Positions 16,378-24,848 of a stretch of DNA of 64,000 nt are shown piece after piece. Origin of the DNA: Firmicutes bacterium UBA4881 (GTDB taxonomy: Bacteria > Bacillota > DTU065); the NCBI GenBank assembly GCA_002399235.1, contig DHDH01000001.1, positions 117,793 through 181,792 of the forward strand, written 5' to 3'. A program made the position numbers and the translations under genes. The first letter of the stretch is position 1. Each line of letters opens with the position of its first letter. The notes below the pieces were generated by a model. It made no database searches. It worked only from the letters and a program-made list of their open reading frames with translations, and had not been told where the DNA came from.

Positions 16378-16400
16378 GGAGGGGGGGAAACCTACCCTAC

Positions 16401-16994
16401 AATGCAGGTAGAGAATTACAACAGTTATCAGCATGTTTTGTGTTACCCATTGATGATTCAATGGAAAGTATCTTTGAAAGTGTAAAAAACGCTGCCTTAA
16501 TTCATAAAAGTGGTGGTGGAACAGGCTTTGCCTTTTCACGTATCAGACCCGCCAGTGACAGTGTAAAAAGCACTGGTGGTGTTGCCTCAGGACCGATTTC
16601 CTTTATGAAAGTATTCAATGCTAGCACCGAGGTAATCAAACAAGGAGGAGTGAGAAGAGGCGCTAATATGGGTATCTTAAGGGTCGATCACCCAGATATC
16701 CTTGAATTTATTACATGCAAAAAAGATAATACGGAATTAACTAACTTCAACATTTCCGTAGGAGTTACGGAAGCTTTTATGAAAGCTGTTGAAGAAGATA
16801 CCGATTATGATCTTATTAATCCTAAAAATAAAAAAGCTGTAGCTAAATTAAAAGCCAGAGATGTTTTTGCGCTTATGGTAGAAATGGCCTGGCTTAATGG
16901 AGAACCAGGTATTGTCTTTTTAGATAGGATCAATAATGAAAATCCTACACCTTCGCTTGGCGAAATCGAATCTACCAATCCATGTGGTGAGCAG
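16401..16994 (+). CDS. nrdJ: NrdJ, exon 2 (residues 78-275)
   Basis: Second exon of the class II reductase, read from NAGRELQQLSACFVLP to NPCGEQ. It contains one redox cysteine (SACFVLP), the GGGTGFAFS substrate loop and, at its very end, the catalytic N-x-C-x-E motif with the thiyl-radical cysteine (residue 272). It has no start of its own; ORFs reading into it from intron 1 are artefacts. Unspliced translation past 16994 would end at TAG 17010. The last six bases, GAGCAG, serve as IBS1 for intron 2. Confidence 0.93.
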
Positions 16995-17924
16995 GTGCGC
17001 AAGCTAGCTTAGTATTCATCGCCTTATGAGGTTACAGACTGGGGTTATTGTCTGTATAGGCAGACACCTTACTTAAAGGTTAACGACCTTTAGGGACAAT
17101 AGCATGGTGTAAAAGCGGGAGTTGGTTTTAGTCGTAAAAGATCAACGTTCTGCAAGCCTAAGCACTATATGGTCAAAGCTATACTGCTTGAATCCTAGAA
17201 TCTTAGCCCAGCCACGGGGGACTCCATACTTTACGGCTAAAATGGAGTTGTTGCTGAATCATCGATAGAGGCTGTTTGTATCGATGAAACCCCTTTAGCA
17301 ACCAATGTGCAATTAGCACCTTAAGATTCGAAAGGGAGACCTAAGTAGTGCCAGTGAAACTAAGTGAATCTTGGATGCTTCGCAAAAAAGGGTTAAACCC
17401 ACTGCGGAGTACGGAGCTGTCATAGTAATCTGAGGAACCTGGATAAACAGGTATTGCCGTAAATTCGGAAGCGGGAAAGCCGCCTACACACCTATAGACG
17501 TATAGGTGACACCTTGGCTTAATAGCCCAGAGAATAAGGTGCTGGTGAAGGACAGCAGGTTAATAGTTACCAGAAACTTAGAGGTATGCGCAAAGCAGAA
17601 AACTTCGAGGGCCTGGTATTAGCGAGAATGTAACTTGGTATCTTAGACAATAAAGTTCTTTTTATTCCAGGACATAGGGGAAACCTCCCCAGAGAGAGTT
17701 GCGTTTACTTATTAGGAATATGAAGAAAAATATAGTATCAAGATGCCTGGTTAGGATTAACTATAATCAGCAAAGAGGACTAGCCCAAGATAGTTCCTAC
17801 ATTATAGTTGTTTCTCGCTGTTATTAACAGAGAGCCGTATGCGGGGAAACTTGCACGTACGGTTCGGAGGGGGAGGTCGGGAGAAGTGACACTAAGGTGT
17901 TAACTCGCCTGTCTTCTACCCAAC
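16995..17924 (+). mobile_element. Group II intron 2 in nrdJ, without ORF
   Basis: 930 bases, beginning GTGCGCAAG and ending CTACCCAAC. Domain V is the 34-mer at 17832-17865. Domain VI is longer than in intron 1 but keeps the bulged A seven bases from the end. A TCATCGAT/ATCGATGA stem (17259-17287) presents EBS1 CTGTTT (17272-17277), which can pair at all six positions with IBS1 GAGCAG (two G-U pairs). EBS1 sits five bases into its loop, as in intron 1. No reading frame over about 60 codons is present, so splicing must be autocatalytic or use a protein made elsewhere, for instance in intron 1. Confidence 0.93.
17832..17865 (+). ncRNA. Group II intron domain V (intron 2)
   Basis: 34-nt catalytic hairpin, GAGCCGTATGC to GTACGGTTC, with the AGC triad. 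It is the same length as and closely similar to the intron 1 domain V. Confidence 0.92.
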
Positions 17925-19343
17925 CCATTGCTTCCTTATGAAGCTTGTAACCTAGGTTCGATAAATCTACCTCTATTTGCCAAAGAGGGTAAGATCGATT
18001 GGCAGGATTTAGGTAACGTTGTTGATACTGCAGTTGATTTTTTAGATAATGTTATCGATATGAATAATTATCCCTTACCACAAATTGATGCTTTGGCTAA
18101 AGCCAATCGTAAAATAGGTTTAGGGGTAATGGGTTTTGCTGATCTACTCTTCTTATTGGGTATACCCTATGATTCTGAAGAAGCTCTCACTTTAGCTAAA
18201 AAGCTAATGTCTTTTATCAATAAGCGTTCTAAGGAGCGTTCTGAAGCTATAGCTTTAGTTAGAGGCAGCTTTCCTAATTTTGAGATTAGTAAATATAAAG
18301 GTAAGTATAAAGCGTTACGCAATGCTACAACAACAACAATTGCACCTACTGGCTCGATTAGCATTATAGCTAACTCTTCAAGTGGCATTGAACCACTCTT
18401 TGCTTTATCTTTTGTGCGTACAATCCTTGATAATCAGAAACTTATTGAAGTTCATCCTATATTTAAAGAAATTGCTGAGAGGGAAGGCTTCTACAGTGAC
18501 GAATTAATGGAAAGGATTGCTAATGAGGGTTCAATAAATCATATGGAGGACATTCCAGAAAAGTGGCGGAGAATTTTTGTTACAGCTCATGACATTACAC
18601 CAGAGTGGCATATCCGTATGCAAGCTACTTTTCAACGAAACGGTGTCGATAATGCTGTGAGTAAAACTGTCAACTTCCCTAATGAGGCAACCCGTGATGA
18701 TATAGCTCAAGTCTTTCGTTTGGCCTATCAACTTGGTTGCAAAGGTGTTACAGTATATAGAGATGGTTCACGGCAGATGCAAGTTTTAAGCACAGGAAAA
18801 ACTGACATGCCTCAAGAAGTAGATAAAATTAATATAAGTCCCCGTGAAAGACCTAGTGTAACTTATGGCCGCACGGAAAAGGTTAAAACAGGTTGTGGTA
18901 GCTTATATGTTACTATTAACGAAGATGAGAATGGTTTGTGTGAACTCTTTGCACGCTTAGGCAAATCAGGCGGTTGTGCTTCTTCGCAGATGGATGCAAT
19001 TAGTCGCCTTATATCATTAGCTATGCGAGCAGGTGTATCAACAGAGGCTATTTTAAAACACTTAAGAGGCATCCGTTGTCCTTCGCCATCTTGGAGTGAA
19101 GGTGGTATTGTCTTATCGTGTCCAGATGCTATTGGTTTAGCACTTGAAAACTATATTAAGTGGCGTAATAATAGCAACGCTAGTGAACAAGTAAGTGCTA
19201 GTCTACCTGAAGCTCTGAATCACCCTACTAAAGAATCTACTGGCGAAAGCTTAATGGGCGCATGTCCTGAATGTGGTGGACATATGAAACATGAAGACGG
19301 TTGTATGACTTGTATAGCTTGTGGATTTTCTAGGTGTGGTTAA
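17925..19343 (+). CDS. nrdJ: NrdJ, exon 3 (residues 276-747)
   Basis: C-terminal exon, resuming exactly as PLLPYEACNLGSINLPLF after NPCGEQ. It carries the rest of the alpha/beta barrel (TTTIAPTGSISIIANSSSGIEP), the second barrel cysteine region and a C-terminal zinc-ribbon-like tail, CPECGGHMK and CMTCIACG, likely including the cysteines that re-reduce the active site. The stop is at 19341. The frame matches exons 1 and 2 once both introns are removed. Confidence 0.93.
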   Translation, partial: PLLPYEACNLGSINLPLFAKEGKIDWQDLGNVVDTAVDFLDNVIDMNNYPLPQIDALAKANRKIGLGVMGFADLLFLLGIPYDSEEALTLAKKLMSFINKRSKERSEAIALVRGSFPNFEISKYKGKYKALRNATTTTIAPTGSISIIANSSSGIEPLFALSFVRTILDNQKLIEVHPIFKEIAEREGFYSDELMERIANEGSINHMEDIPEKWRRIFVTAHDITPEWHIRMQATFQRNGVDNAVSKTVNFPNEATRDDIAQVFRLAYQLGCKGVTVYRDGSRQMQVLSTGKTDMPQEVDKINISPRERPSVTYGRTEKVKTGCGSLYVTINEDENGLCELFARLGKSGGCASSQMDAISRLISLAMRAGVSTEAILKHLRGIRCPSPSWSEGGIVLSCPDAIGLALENYIKWRNNSNASEQVSASLPEALNHPTKESTGESLMGACPECGGHMKHEDGCMTCIACGFSRCG

Positions 19344-19405
19344 AAGGAACTTGGCATTATTGCAACAAATAAAATATATATCTTATTAATTAAGGGGCGA
19401 AAAAA

Positions 19406-20182
19406 ATGGCATTAAAGATTGGTGTAATTCAACCTTCATTCAGGTTGCCTCTGAAAGAGGCGTTGGAAAAAGCTCGCGAAGTCGGTGCAGATGGTGTTCA
19501 GTTATGGGTTGCTAGTGGAGAACTAGATCCAGACAACTTAAGTGATTCTGGTAAGAAAGATCTCTTGCATTATCTAGAAGCCAACAAATTGGAAATTTCT
19601 GCTGTCTGTGGTGATATAGGCGGCTTTGCCCACGCAGAAGGTTTAGAAGAACGCATTGCAAAAACCAAACGCATTGTTGATTTGGCAATAGAGCTAGAGA
19701 CTCCCATTATTACTACCCACATTGGTACAATTCCTGAAGATTGGCGCGAAACTAAAGACGGTCAAATGATGTTAGAGGCAGTTAAAGAAGTGGCAAAATA
19801 CGCTGAAGAGCGTGGAGCTTTTCTAGCGAGTGAGACTGGTCCTGAAAGTCCTGAATTAATGAAAGAGTTTTTAGATGCTGTACAAAGTAAGGGTATTGCA
19901 GTTAACTATGATCCTGCTAACCTTGTCATGCGTGGTTTTGACTATTTAGGTGGTGTCAAAGTTTTAGCACCATATATTGTCCATACTCATGCCAAAGATG
20001 GTGTTAGACGTGATGGCCGCGGTCGCGAAGTAGCTTTAGGCGATGGTGATGTTAAGTGGGATGCTTATATCGCTGAGATGAAAGCTATTGGTTTTAAAGG
20101 CTTCTTTACCATTGAAAGAGAAGTTGGCGATGATCCTGTAGCAGATATTAAAAAAGCTGTAGAGTTTTTAAGAAGATACTAA
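19406..20182 (+). CDS. Sugar-phosphate isomerase/epimerase family protein (TIM barrel)
   Basis: 258-residue xylose-isomerase-like TIM barrel. Metal-binding acidic and histidine positions are suggested by HIGTIPEDW, SETGPESPEL, YDPANLVMRGFD, HTHAKDGVR and FFTIERE. Members act as sugar epimerases or dehydratases; the substrate is not predictable. AAGGGGCG precedes the ATG. It is monocistronic and closed by a strong terminator. Confidence 0.85.
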   Translation: MALKIGVIQPSFRLPLKEALEKAREVGADGVQLWVASGELDPDNLSDSGKKDLLHYLEANKLEISAVCGDIGGFAHAEGLEERIAKTKRIVDLAIELETPIITTHIGTIPEDWRETKDGQMMLEAVKEVAKYAEERGAFLASETGPESPELMKEFLDAVQSKGIAVNYDPANLVMRGFDYLGGVKVLAPYIVHTHAKDGVRRDGRGREVALGDGDVKWDAYIAEMKAIGFKGFFTIEREVGDDPVADIKKAVEFLRRY

Positions 20183-20186
20183 AAAG

Positions 20187-20216
20187 AAGCCTGCCAGACC
20201 CCTGGCAGGCTTTCTC
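20187..20216 (+). terminator. Rho-independent terminator
   Basis: AAGCCTGCCAG (20187-20197) pairs with CTGGCAGGCTT (20202-20212), an 11-bp stem with a 4-base loop and short T-run. Confidence 0.85.
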
Positions 20217-20256
20217 AGTTGATAATTAATAAGGAAAAAATTTCGGAGGTGAAACT

Positions 20257-20400
20257 ATGCACTGGATTTTTTACTTGGTAGCAGCCCTTAATATTAGTAC
20301 AGGTTTATTGTATATTAGACGTCGCAATAAAACATATGCAATACTCAGTTTTCTACTTGCTATAATAATCTTACTCTTGGGTTATTTCTTAAAAGGTTAA
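20257..20400 (+). CDS. Small membrane protein, 47 residues
   Basis: MHWIFYLVAALNIST begins a peptide with two hydrophobic stretches (about 3-19 and 28-44) separated by the basic turn RRRNK, so a small two-helix membrane protein. GGAGGTGAAACT precedes the ATG at ideal spacing. Its stop overlaps the stop of the convergent sleB-type gene by three bases. Function unknown. Confidence 0.6.
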   Translation: MHWIFYLVAALNISTGLLYIRRRNKTYAILSFLLAIIILLLGYFLKG

Positions 20401-21146
20401 CGAGCAAAAACATGGTTGCCTATTTGGCGAACGATAGGACGGTTTAAGATCCAATTCCAGCCGTATATTTTGCTGGGATTATAGAAGAACAAACTACCAT
20501 AGCTAGGGTCCCAGCCATTTAGGGCATCTTGAGCAGCCTTTTGGGCAGAAGCTCCGGCTGGTTGATAGATACGTCCATTACTTACAACTTCAAAAGCACT
20601 TTTTTCGTAGACAACACCCTCGAGAGTATTAGGAAAACTAGAGTTTTTTACGCGGTTAAGTGCAACAGCTGCTACCGCTACCTGTCCTTCGTATGGCTCT
20701 GCTTCTGCTTCAGAATGTACTAATCTAGCTAAAAGATCTTTATTAACAGATGGTTGGTACGAAATTGAGGAAGATGATAACTTAAGTTTCTGACCTGGAT
20801 ATAAGGTATCTGAAGAAAGTTGATTTAAAGAACGGATCGAACTTACAGTAGTGTTAAATCGATTGGCTATCTTCCAGAGAGTGTCCCCCCAAGTAACAGT
20901 GTAGGTGGTGTAGCTGGTACTTCCTGAAGGAACAGTGATGACTTGACCAGGATAGAGCATGCTGCTAATACCAGGATTAAGCTTTTGCAATGAAGCAATA
21001 TCAGTTCCCAAACGGTTAGCAATTAACCAAAGAGTATCACCTGATTTTACTGTGTAGGAAGCTGCAAAAGCACTTCCGGAAAATATTAAACAAAGTACGA
21101 CAATCAAAAAGTAATTACCTAGGGTTTTTTTGTGTTCTAAACGCAA
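20397..21146 (-). CDS. LysM and SleB-type cell-wall hydrolase
   Basis: Secreted 249-residue protein. The N-terminal signal peptide (about 1-28) is followed by two LysM repeats, YTVKSGDTLWLIANRLG and YTVTWGDTLWKIANRFN, which bind peptidoglycan. The C-terminal Hydrolase_2 domain (LLARLVHSEAEAEPYEGQ, with catalytic Glu in SEAEAEP, then AVAAVALNRV) is that of spore cortex-lytic SleB/CwlJ. A germination or sporulation role is likely. GGAGG lies close upstream of the start, and TATAAT on the minus strand at 21225-21220 may be part of the promoter. Confidence 0.88.
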   Translation of the reverse strand: MRLEHKKTLGNYFLIVVLCLIFSGSAFAASYTVKSGDTLWLIANRLGTDIASLQKLNPGISSMLYPGQVITVPSGSTSYTTYTVTWGDTLWKIANRFNTTVSSIRSLNQLSSDTLYPGQKLKLSSSSISYQPSVNKDLLARLVHSEAEAEPYEGQVAVAAVALNRVKNSSFPNTLEGVVYEKSAFEVVSNGRIYQPAGASAQKAAQDALNGWDPSYGSLFFYNPSKIYGWNWILNRPIVRQIGNHVFAR

Positions 21147-21303
21147 AGATGGGCCTCCTTCCAGAGATTGATAGTTATTTGCCTGAGTTAAACAAAGCCA
21201 AAGTTATCAGGCTATGTTTATTATAGAGCTTCTCAGAAATGGCGTCATTGCACTATTTCTGGTACTTAAACCAAATGAGGAAAACCTTGGGAAAACAAAT
21301 GGT

Positions 21304-21340
21304 AAACGAAACCCCAAATAGCTAAGGGGTTTCGTTTTTT
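21304..21340 (+). terminator. Strong terminator hairpin without a recognised gene upstream
   Basis: AAACGAAACCCC (21304-21315) pairs with GGGGTTTCGTTT (21326-21337), followed by T. It lies between the divergent sleB-type gene and spmA. It could end a short transcript, but no convincing gene is seen in 21147-21303. Confidence 0.75.
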
Positions 21341-21395
21341 TATCTATTAATATTGGTTATAGCCTTACCATATAGATGGGTTAGGAGGTGTCTAG

Positions 21396-21965
21396 ATGAG
21401 CATTGTCTGGTGCTTTTTAATGATACTTGGTTTATTATCAGCAATAATTGAAAGGAAACCAGAGCGACTTTTACAAGCTATAAGCGAGGGAGGCAAAGAT
21501 ACTATCGAGTATCTCTTTACTCTCTTAGGAATTATGGCTTTTTGGTCAGGTATTTACAATGTTGTGGAAAAAACCGGGGTGATTAGTTCATTATCCCAAA
21601 AGATAGCTCGACCAGTCTTTGGTAGGCTCTTTCGTAAACGTTTAAGAAAGAACGAAGAAGAGGCTGTTTTTGCTAGTATTGTAGCTAACCTATTGGGCCT
21701 TGGTAATGCTGCAACAGTCTGGGGGTTAAAAGCTATGCAAGAATTAAAAAGAGAAAGTGGAAAAGAGGGTTATCTGCCACCCAATATAGCTACTTTTTTA
21801 ATTTTATTATGTAGTGGCTTAACGATTTTCCCAACATCGATTATCAACCTAAGAGCAGCATATGGCTCAGAAAATGCAGCAGTCATCTGGCTTCCTGCTC
21901 TTATAGTCTCCGGTATTTGTACTGTGGTAGCTTTAATCTTAGATAGAATCTGGGGTGAAAAATAG
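21396..21965 (+). CDS. spmA: Spore maturation protein SpmA
   Basis: 189-residue membrane protein of the nucleoside-recognition (Gate) family. It begins IVWCFLMILGLLSAII and carries GIMAFWSGIYNVVEKTG and LGNAATVWGLKAM, typical of SpmA. In Bacillus SpmA and SpmB help dehydrate the spore core. TAGGAGG precedes the ATG and the stop overlaps the spmB GTG by one base. Confidence 0.93.
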   Translation: MSIVWCFLMILGLLSAIIERKPERLLQAISEGGKDTIEYLFTLLGIMAFWSGIYNVVEKTGVISSLSQKIARPVFGRLFRKRLRKNEEEAVFASIVANLLGLGNAATVWGLKAMQELKRESGKEGYLPPNIATFLILLCSGLTIFPTSIINLRAAYGSENAAVIWLPALIVSGICTVVALILDRIWGEK

Positions 21966-22474
21966 TGAGCCGATACTTAGCTGCTGTAATAGTCTTACTC
22001 TGTATTTTTTGGGGGTTAAGGTCAAAAGTAAATGTCTATGAATATTTTTTACAGGGTGCTAAAGCAGGTGTTATCGCACTTTGGCAGATATTACCGGCTA
22101 TTTTAGGCATTTTTATAGCAATTTCTTTGGTTAGAAATAGTCTTGTATGGGGGTATATAATAAATAAGTTAGCTTACCTAATGAATCCATTGGGTATACC
22201 ACAGGATACAGCAGCACTTTTATTAGTAAGGCCATTTTCCGGTTCTGCTTCTTTAGCTGTACTTACCCAGATTTTTATAGCTGAAGGTCCTGACTCGCAG
22301 TCTGGATTAATAGCTTCCACATTTATGGCCAGTACAGAAACTGTTTTTTATGTTGTGATGACTTATTTAACTTCTGTACAGATTAAACGTAGCCGTCATA
22401 TACTACCTGTTACCATCGTCATTCAATTAATTGGGTTAATTTGCACTACTTTCTTATGGCACCTTCTGGCATAG
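21965..22474 (+). CDS. spmB: Spore maturation protein SpmB
   Basis: 169-residue partner of SpmA with several membrane segments. Signature stretches are LWQILPAILGIFIAISLVRNS and LLVRPFSGSASLAVL, then MASTETVFYVV. The GTG start overlaps the end of spmA, so the two are translationally coupled. Confidence 0.93.
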   Translation: MSRYLAAVIVLLCIFWGLRSKVNVYEYFLQGAKAGVIALWQILPAILGIFIAISLVRNSLVWGYIINKLAYLMNPLGIPQDTAALLLVRPFSGSASLAVLTQIFIAEGPDSQSGLIASTFMASTETVFYVVMTYLTSVQIKRSRHILPVTIVIQLIGLICTTFLWHLLA

Positions 22475-22510
22475 TTTATACTATCTCCCATGGTTTATAA
22501 GAATACGGCC

Positions 22511-22519
22511 TGCTATAAT
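22511..22519 (+). promoter_or_regulatory. Extended -10 promoter of the DUF151 gene
   Basis: TGCTATAAT is a perfect extended -10 element, with a weak -35 (TGGTTT, 22491-22496) 17 bases before the hexamer. The gene starts 30 bases downstream. Confidence 0.6.
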
Positions 22520-22548
22520 GACATTTAGGCCGAAAGGGGTGAGCATTT

Positions 22549-23061
22549 GTGCAAGAGGTAAAGGTACGTGGGGTAGGGGTTGATCCCAAAACAATGAATA
22601 CTGTTTTATTACTTTCTAGTGGAGACAAAATTTTACCGATTTTAATTGGTGTAGCAGAAGCTACTGCTATTGCTTCGGAATTAGAAGGACATAAAAGTGT
22701 TAGACCACAAACGCATGATCTGTTTTTAATAGTGTTAGAGAAGATGAATAGTTATATTAAAGAAGTAAATATTACTGATGTTAAAGATGATACCTATTAT
22801 GCAATTATAAAGCTGGCAAAGGTTGGAGCTGTAGACGACATAGAGATCGATGCTCGCCCTAGTGATGCTGTGGCTTTAGCCTTAAGAAGCAAAGCACCTA
22901 TCTTTATTAGCGATAAACTCGCTGAAGAGTTAGTTTTAATGGAGATTGAGACCAAGGAAGAGAAATTAACAGAACCTATTGACACAGAAGAGGTCGAAGC
23001 ATTTAAGCAATTTCTTGATGAAGTTACTCCGGAAGAATGGAATCGATTTTTAAATCATTAA
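22549..23061 (+). CDS. Bifunctional nuclease family protein (DUF151)
   Basis: 170-residue protein with ILPILIGVAEATAIASELEG and IEIDARPSDAVALALRS, signatures of the BFN/DUF151 domain, followed by a short acidic C-terminal UVR-like tail. Plant homologues have nuclease activity; the bacterial role is not settled. GTG start after AAAGGGGTGAG. It is monocistronic. Confidence 0.88.
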   Translation: MQEVKVRGVGVDPKTMNTVLLLSSGDKILPILIGVAEATAIASELEGHKSVRPQTHDLFLIVLEKMNSYIKEVNITDVKDDTYYAIIKLAKVGAVDDIEIDARPSDAVALALRSKAPIFISDKLAEELVLMEIETKEEKLTEPIDTEEVEAFKQFLDEVTPEEWNRFLNH

Positions 23062-23090
23062 AATATAAAAGAGAAAAATCTAGAACTAAA

Positions 23091-23123
23091 AAAAGACGCT
23101 GTGACTTCACAGCGTCTTTTTTA
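23091..23123 (+). terminator. Rho-independent terminator
   Basis: AAAAGACGCTGTG (23091-23103) pairs with CACAGCGTCTTTT (23108-23120), a 13-bp stem with a 4-base ACTT loop and T-tail. Confidence 0.92.
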
Positions 23124-24006
23124 TTCCAGACTACGATGATCAAATAACTTACTGATAACTTGGTTGTTGTTACCATTAGCAAGTAGAGTAGCGTTGCTTG
23201 TAATTATGTATCAATGCAAGTAAACATTGTTTGCATAAGCAATGTTCGATCTAAAGGAAAAGGACAAGGCTAGTCTAAGGTTAATTAATTTTCCCAAATA
23301 AAATAGAAGGTCGTTAATTACTAGAAATATTTAGAGAAAATATAGCTACGAGCAACAAGTAGCCAGGACTAAAGACCTAAATGATGAATTACCAGGACTA
23401 AAGCCCCAAAGAAAAAGAAGTATTTTACTAATAAGGAGTGAACTAATATTTAGCAAACAAAAAAAGAGTATGCAATAGCTTTGAGGCATTCTTAACTAGA
23501 AAAGCTAGGTTAAATTGTCAGTCACGGGATGTTTTGGTCGAAGAAATATGAGTTTTCTAGTAGAGAATCCCACTGAAGACCTATAACTATTATGCAGGAT
23601 AGCATCTAATAGTTGTAGAAATAGCAAGTCATGCAAGACATGATCTATATTTTATGCGTTTTTTAATGAATAATTGGACAAGTACTTTTTTGGTTTACCT
23701 AGTCTATATTGAGAGGTTTTATTTTGTTATTGAAGAATGTTAAAATTTTCTAGCCGCATCTATGACTAAGTGAGGTAAATAATCTTGCCTACAGGTAGAG
23801 TAAAAATTGATATTGATAATTTTTGTAAGAAAAGAATAAGAAGGGTGGTGAAAACTGCTACAAGATTAGGCGAAAAAGATATGATTGGCTCGAAGTGTAA
23901 TTTATTCTAATAACCAGTTTTCCAAACACTAAGTTAATAAATAAGTTATCCTAAGCCTATTAGTCTTTATATTCTCCTAAAGGTTACTTGTGGCAGTAGA
24001 AAAAAT
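23124..24006. other. Gene-poor 880-base region before the flagellar operon
   Basis: No conserved gene is recognised. Seen here: an inverted repeat AACATTG-N10-CAATGTT (23223-23246), a direct repeat of CCAGGACTAAAG at 23363 and 23392, and several open stretches of 40-50 codons in different frames with no recognised product. A 41-codon TTG-initiated frame at 23785 is listed separately. It probably contains the flagellar operon promoter and decayed DNA, but no clear sigma-A or sigma-28 promoter could be assigned. Confidence 0.6.
23785..23910 (+). CDS. Possible 41-residue basic peptide
   Basis: TTG start eight bases after GAGGT. The frame begins LPTGRVKIDIDNF, is rich in Lys and Arg in its middle (CKKRIRR) and ends at TAA 23908. 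No family is recognised. It may be a real small protein upstream of flgB or a chance frame in decayed DNA. Confidence 0.25.
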   Translation: MPTGRVKIDIDNFCKKRIRRVVKTATRLGEKDMIGSKCNLF

Positions 24007-24414
24007 ATGCGCATATATGGTGCTAAAGAACAGCTTTTGGAAAGTGCCCTAGATGTTAGCAGCACCCAATTCAAGCAGTTAGCCAATAACATAACTAATG
24101 TTAATACACCAGGGTATATTCCTGAGGATATGGATTTTCAAGCGGAACTGCAAAAAAATCTTCTAAATAGTAAAACTAACCAGATCGATATGACGGCAAC
24201 CCATCCATTGCACTTGCCTAAAAAGCCAACAGTGGTAATGAGAAATATTGCCACCAAATCTAAAAGTATGATGCGGACTGACTTTAGTGGTGTAGATATC
24301 GAACGAGAAGTAGCTTCACTGATTGAAAACAATTTGTACTACTCGGGTGTAGCCCAGAGTTTAAGTAGCAAAATGAAACTTATTCAATCGGTTGTGCAAG
24401 GAGGTAGACAGTAA
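24007..24414 (+). CDS. flgB: Flagellar basal-body rod protein FlgB
   Basis: Proximal rod protein exported by the flagellar type III system. The N-terminal signature ALDVSSTQFKQLANNITNVNTPGY is clear, and the C-terminal helix ends the 135-residue protein. The ribosome site is weak. First gene of the long flagellar operon; its stop abuts the flgC ATG, which overlaps by one base. Confidence 0.95.
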   Translation: MRIYGAKEQLLESALDVSSTQFKQLANNITNVNTPGYIPEDMDFQAELQKNLLNSKTNQIDMTATHPLHLPKKPTVVMRNIATKSKSMMRTDFSGVDIEREVASLIENNLYYSGVAQSLSSKMKLIQSVVQGGRQ

Positions 24415-24830
24415 TGGGTATGTTTTCGGTTTTCCATATTAGCTCATCTGGTTTAACAGCTGAAAGGTTACGGATGGATATAATTTCCAACAACATTACG
24501 AATGCCAATTCAACAAGGACGCAAGAAGGTGGCCCTTACCGCAGAGAGGTGCCCGTATTTGCTGCTATTTTAGAAAAGGCGATTGGTGGACAAGTAGAAG
24601 GTAAAGGTGTGCAAGTAATTGGCATTGGTAAAGATCCATCCCCTTTGAAAATGATCTTTGATCCAGGTCATCCCGATGCGAACGAAGAAGGTTATGTTGC
24701 CATGCCTAATGTTGATGTTGTAAAAGAAATGGTTGACCTAATCACTGCTAGCCGTGCCTATGAGGCAAATGTAGCTGTAGTTAATGCAGCTAAAAATGCT
24801 GCCGCCAAAGCTCTCGAGATAGGACGTTAG
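24414..24830 (+). CDS. flgC: Flagellar basal-body rod protein FlgC
   Basis: Rod protein with N-terminal SGLTAERLRMDIISNNITNAN and C-terminal NVDVVKEMVDLITASRAYEAN, both diagnostic. 138 residues. AAGGAGG within the end of flgB precedes the ATG. Confidence 0.96.
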   Translation: MGMFSVFHISSSGLTAERLRMDIISNNITNANSTRTQEGGPYRREVPVFAAILEKAIGGQVEGKGVQVIGIGKDPSPLKMIFDPGHPDANEEGYVAMPNVDVVKEMVDLITASRAYEANVAVVNAAKNAAAKALEIGR

Positions 24831-24848
24831 TAGGGGAGGATGACTAAA

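Larger units (their letters stand above)
15135..16400 (+). mobile_element. Group II intron 1 in nrdJ, encoding a mini-maturase
   Basis: 1,266 bases. The 5' end GTGCGCC fits the GTGYG consensus. Domain V is the 34-mer at 16344-16377, with the AGC triad and a GAAA-type apical loop. A short domain VI hairpin with a GAAA loop follows, with a bulged A seven bases before the 3' end, and the intron ends in AC. An AAAGAAGA/TCTTCTTT stem (15326-15353) presents EBS1 CATCGA (15339-15344), five of whose six bases can pair with IBS1 CTGATG. The block TACGGAGCT at 15479 and GAGGTATGCG near 15560 recur in intron 2, so the two introns are related. The maturase ORF occupies domain IV. Confidence 0.93.

Noticed and set aside
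16329..16400. A separate start for the exon 2 frame inside intron 1
   Set aside because: These codons lie in domain V and VI of the ribozyme; exon 2 continues exon 1 after splicing.
21214..21321. 35-codon ORF before the terminator upstream of spmA
   Set aside because: Weak ribosome site, overlap with the likely sleB-type promoter, and its end lies inside the terminator stem.
23841..23870. Similarity between 23841-23870 and 52930-52958 (GGTGAA then CTGCTAC)
   Set aside because: Only about 25 bases around a common ribosome-site context; likely chance.
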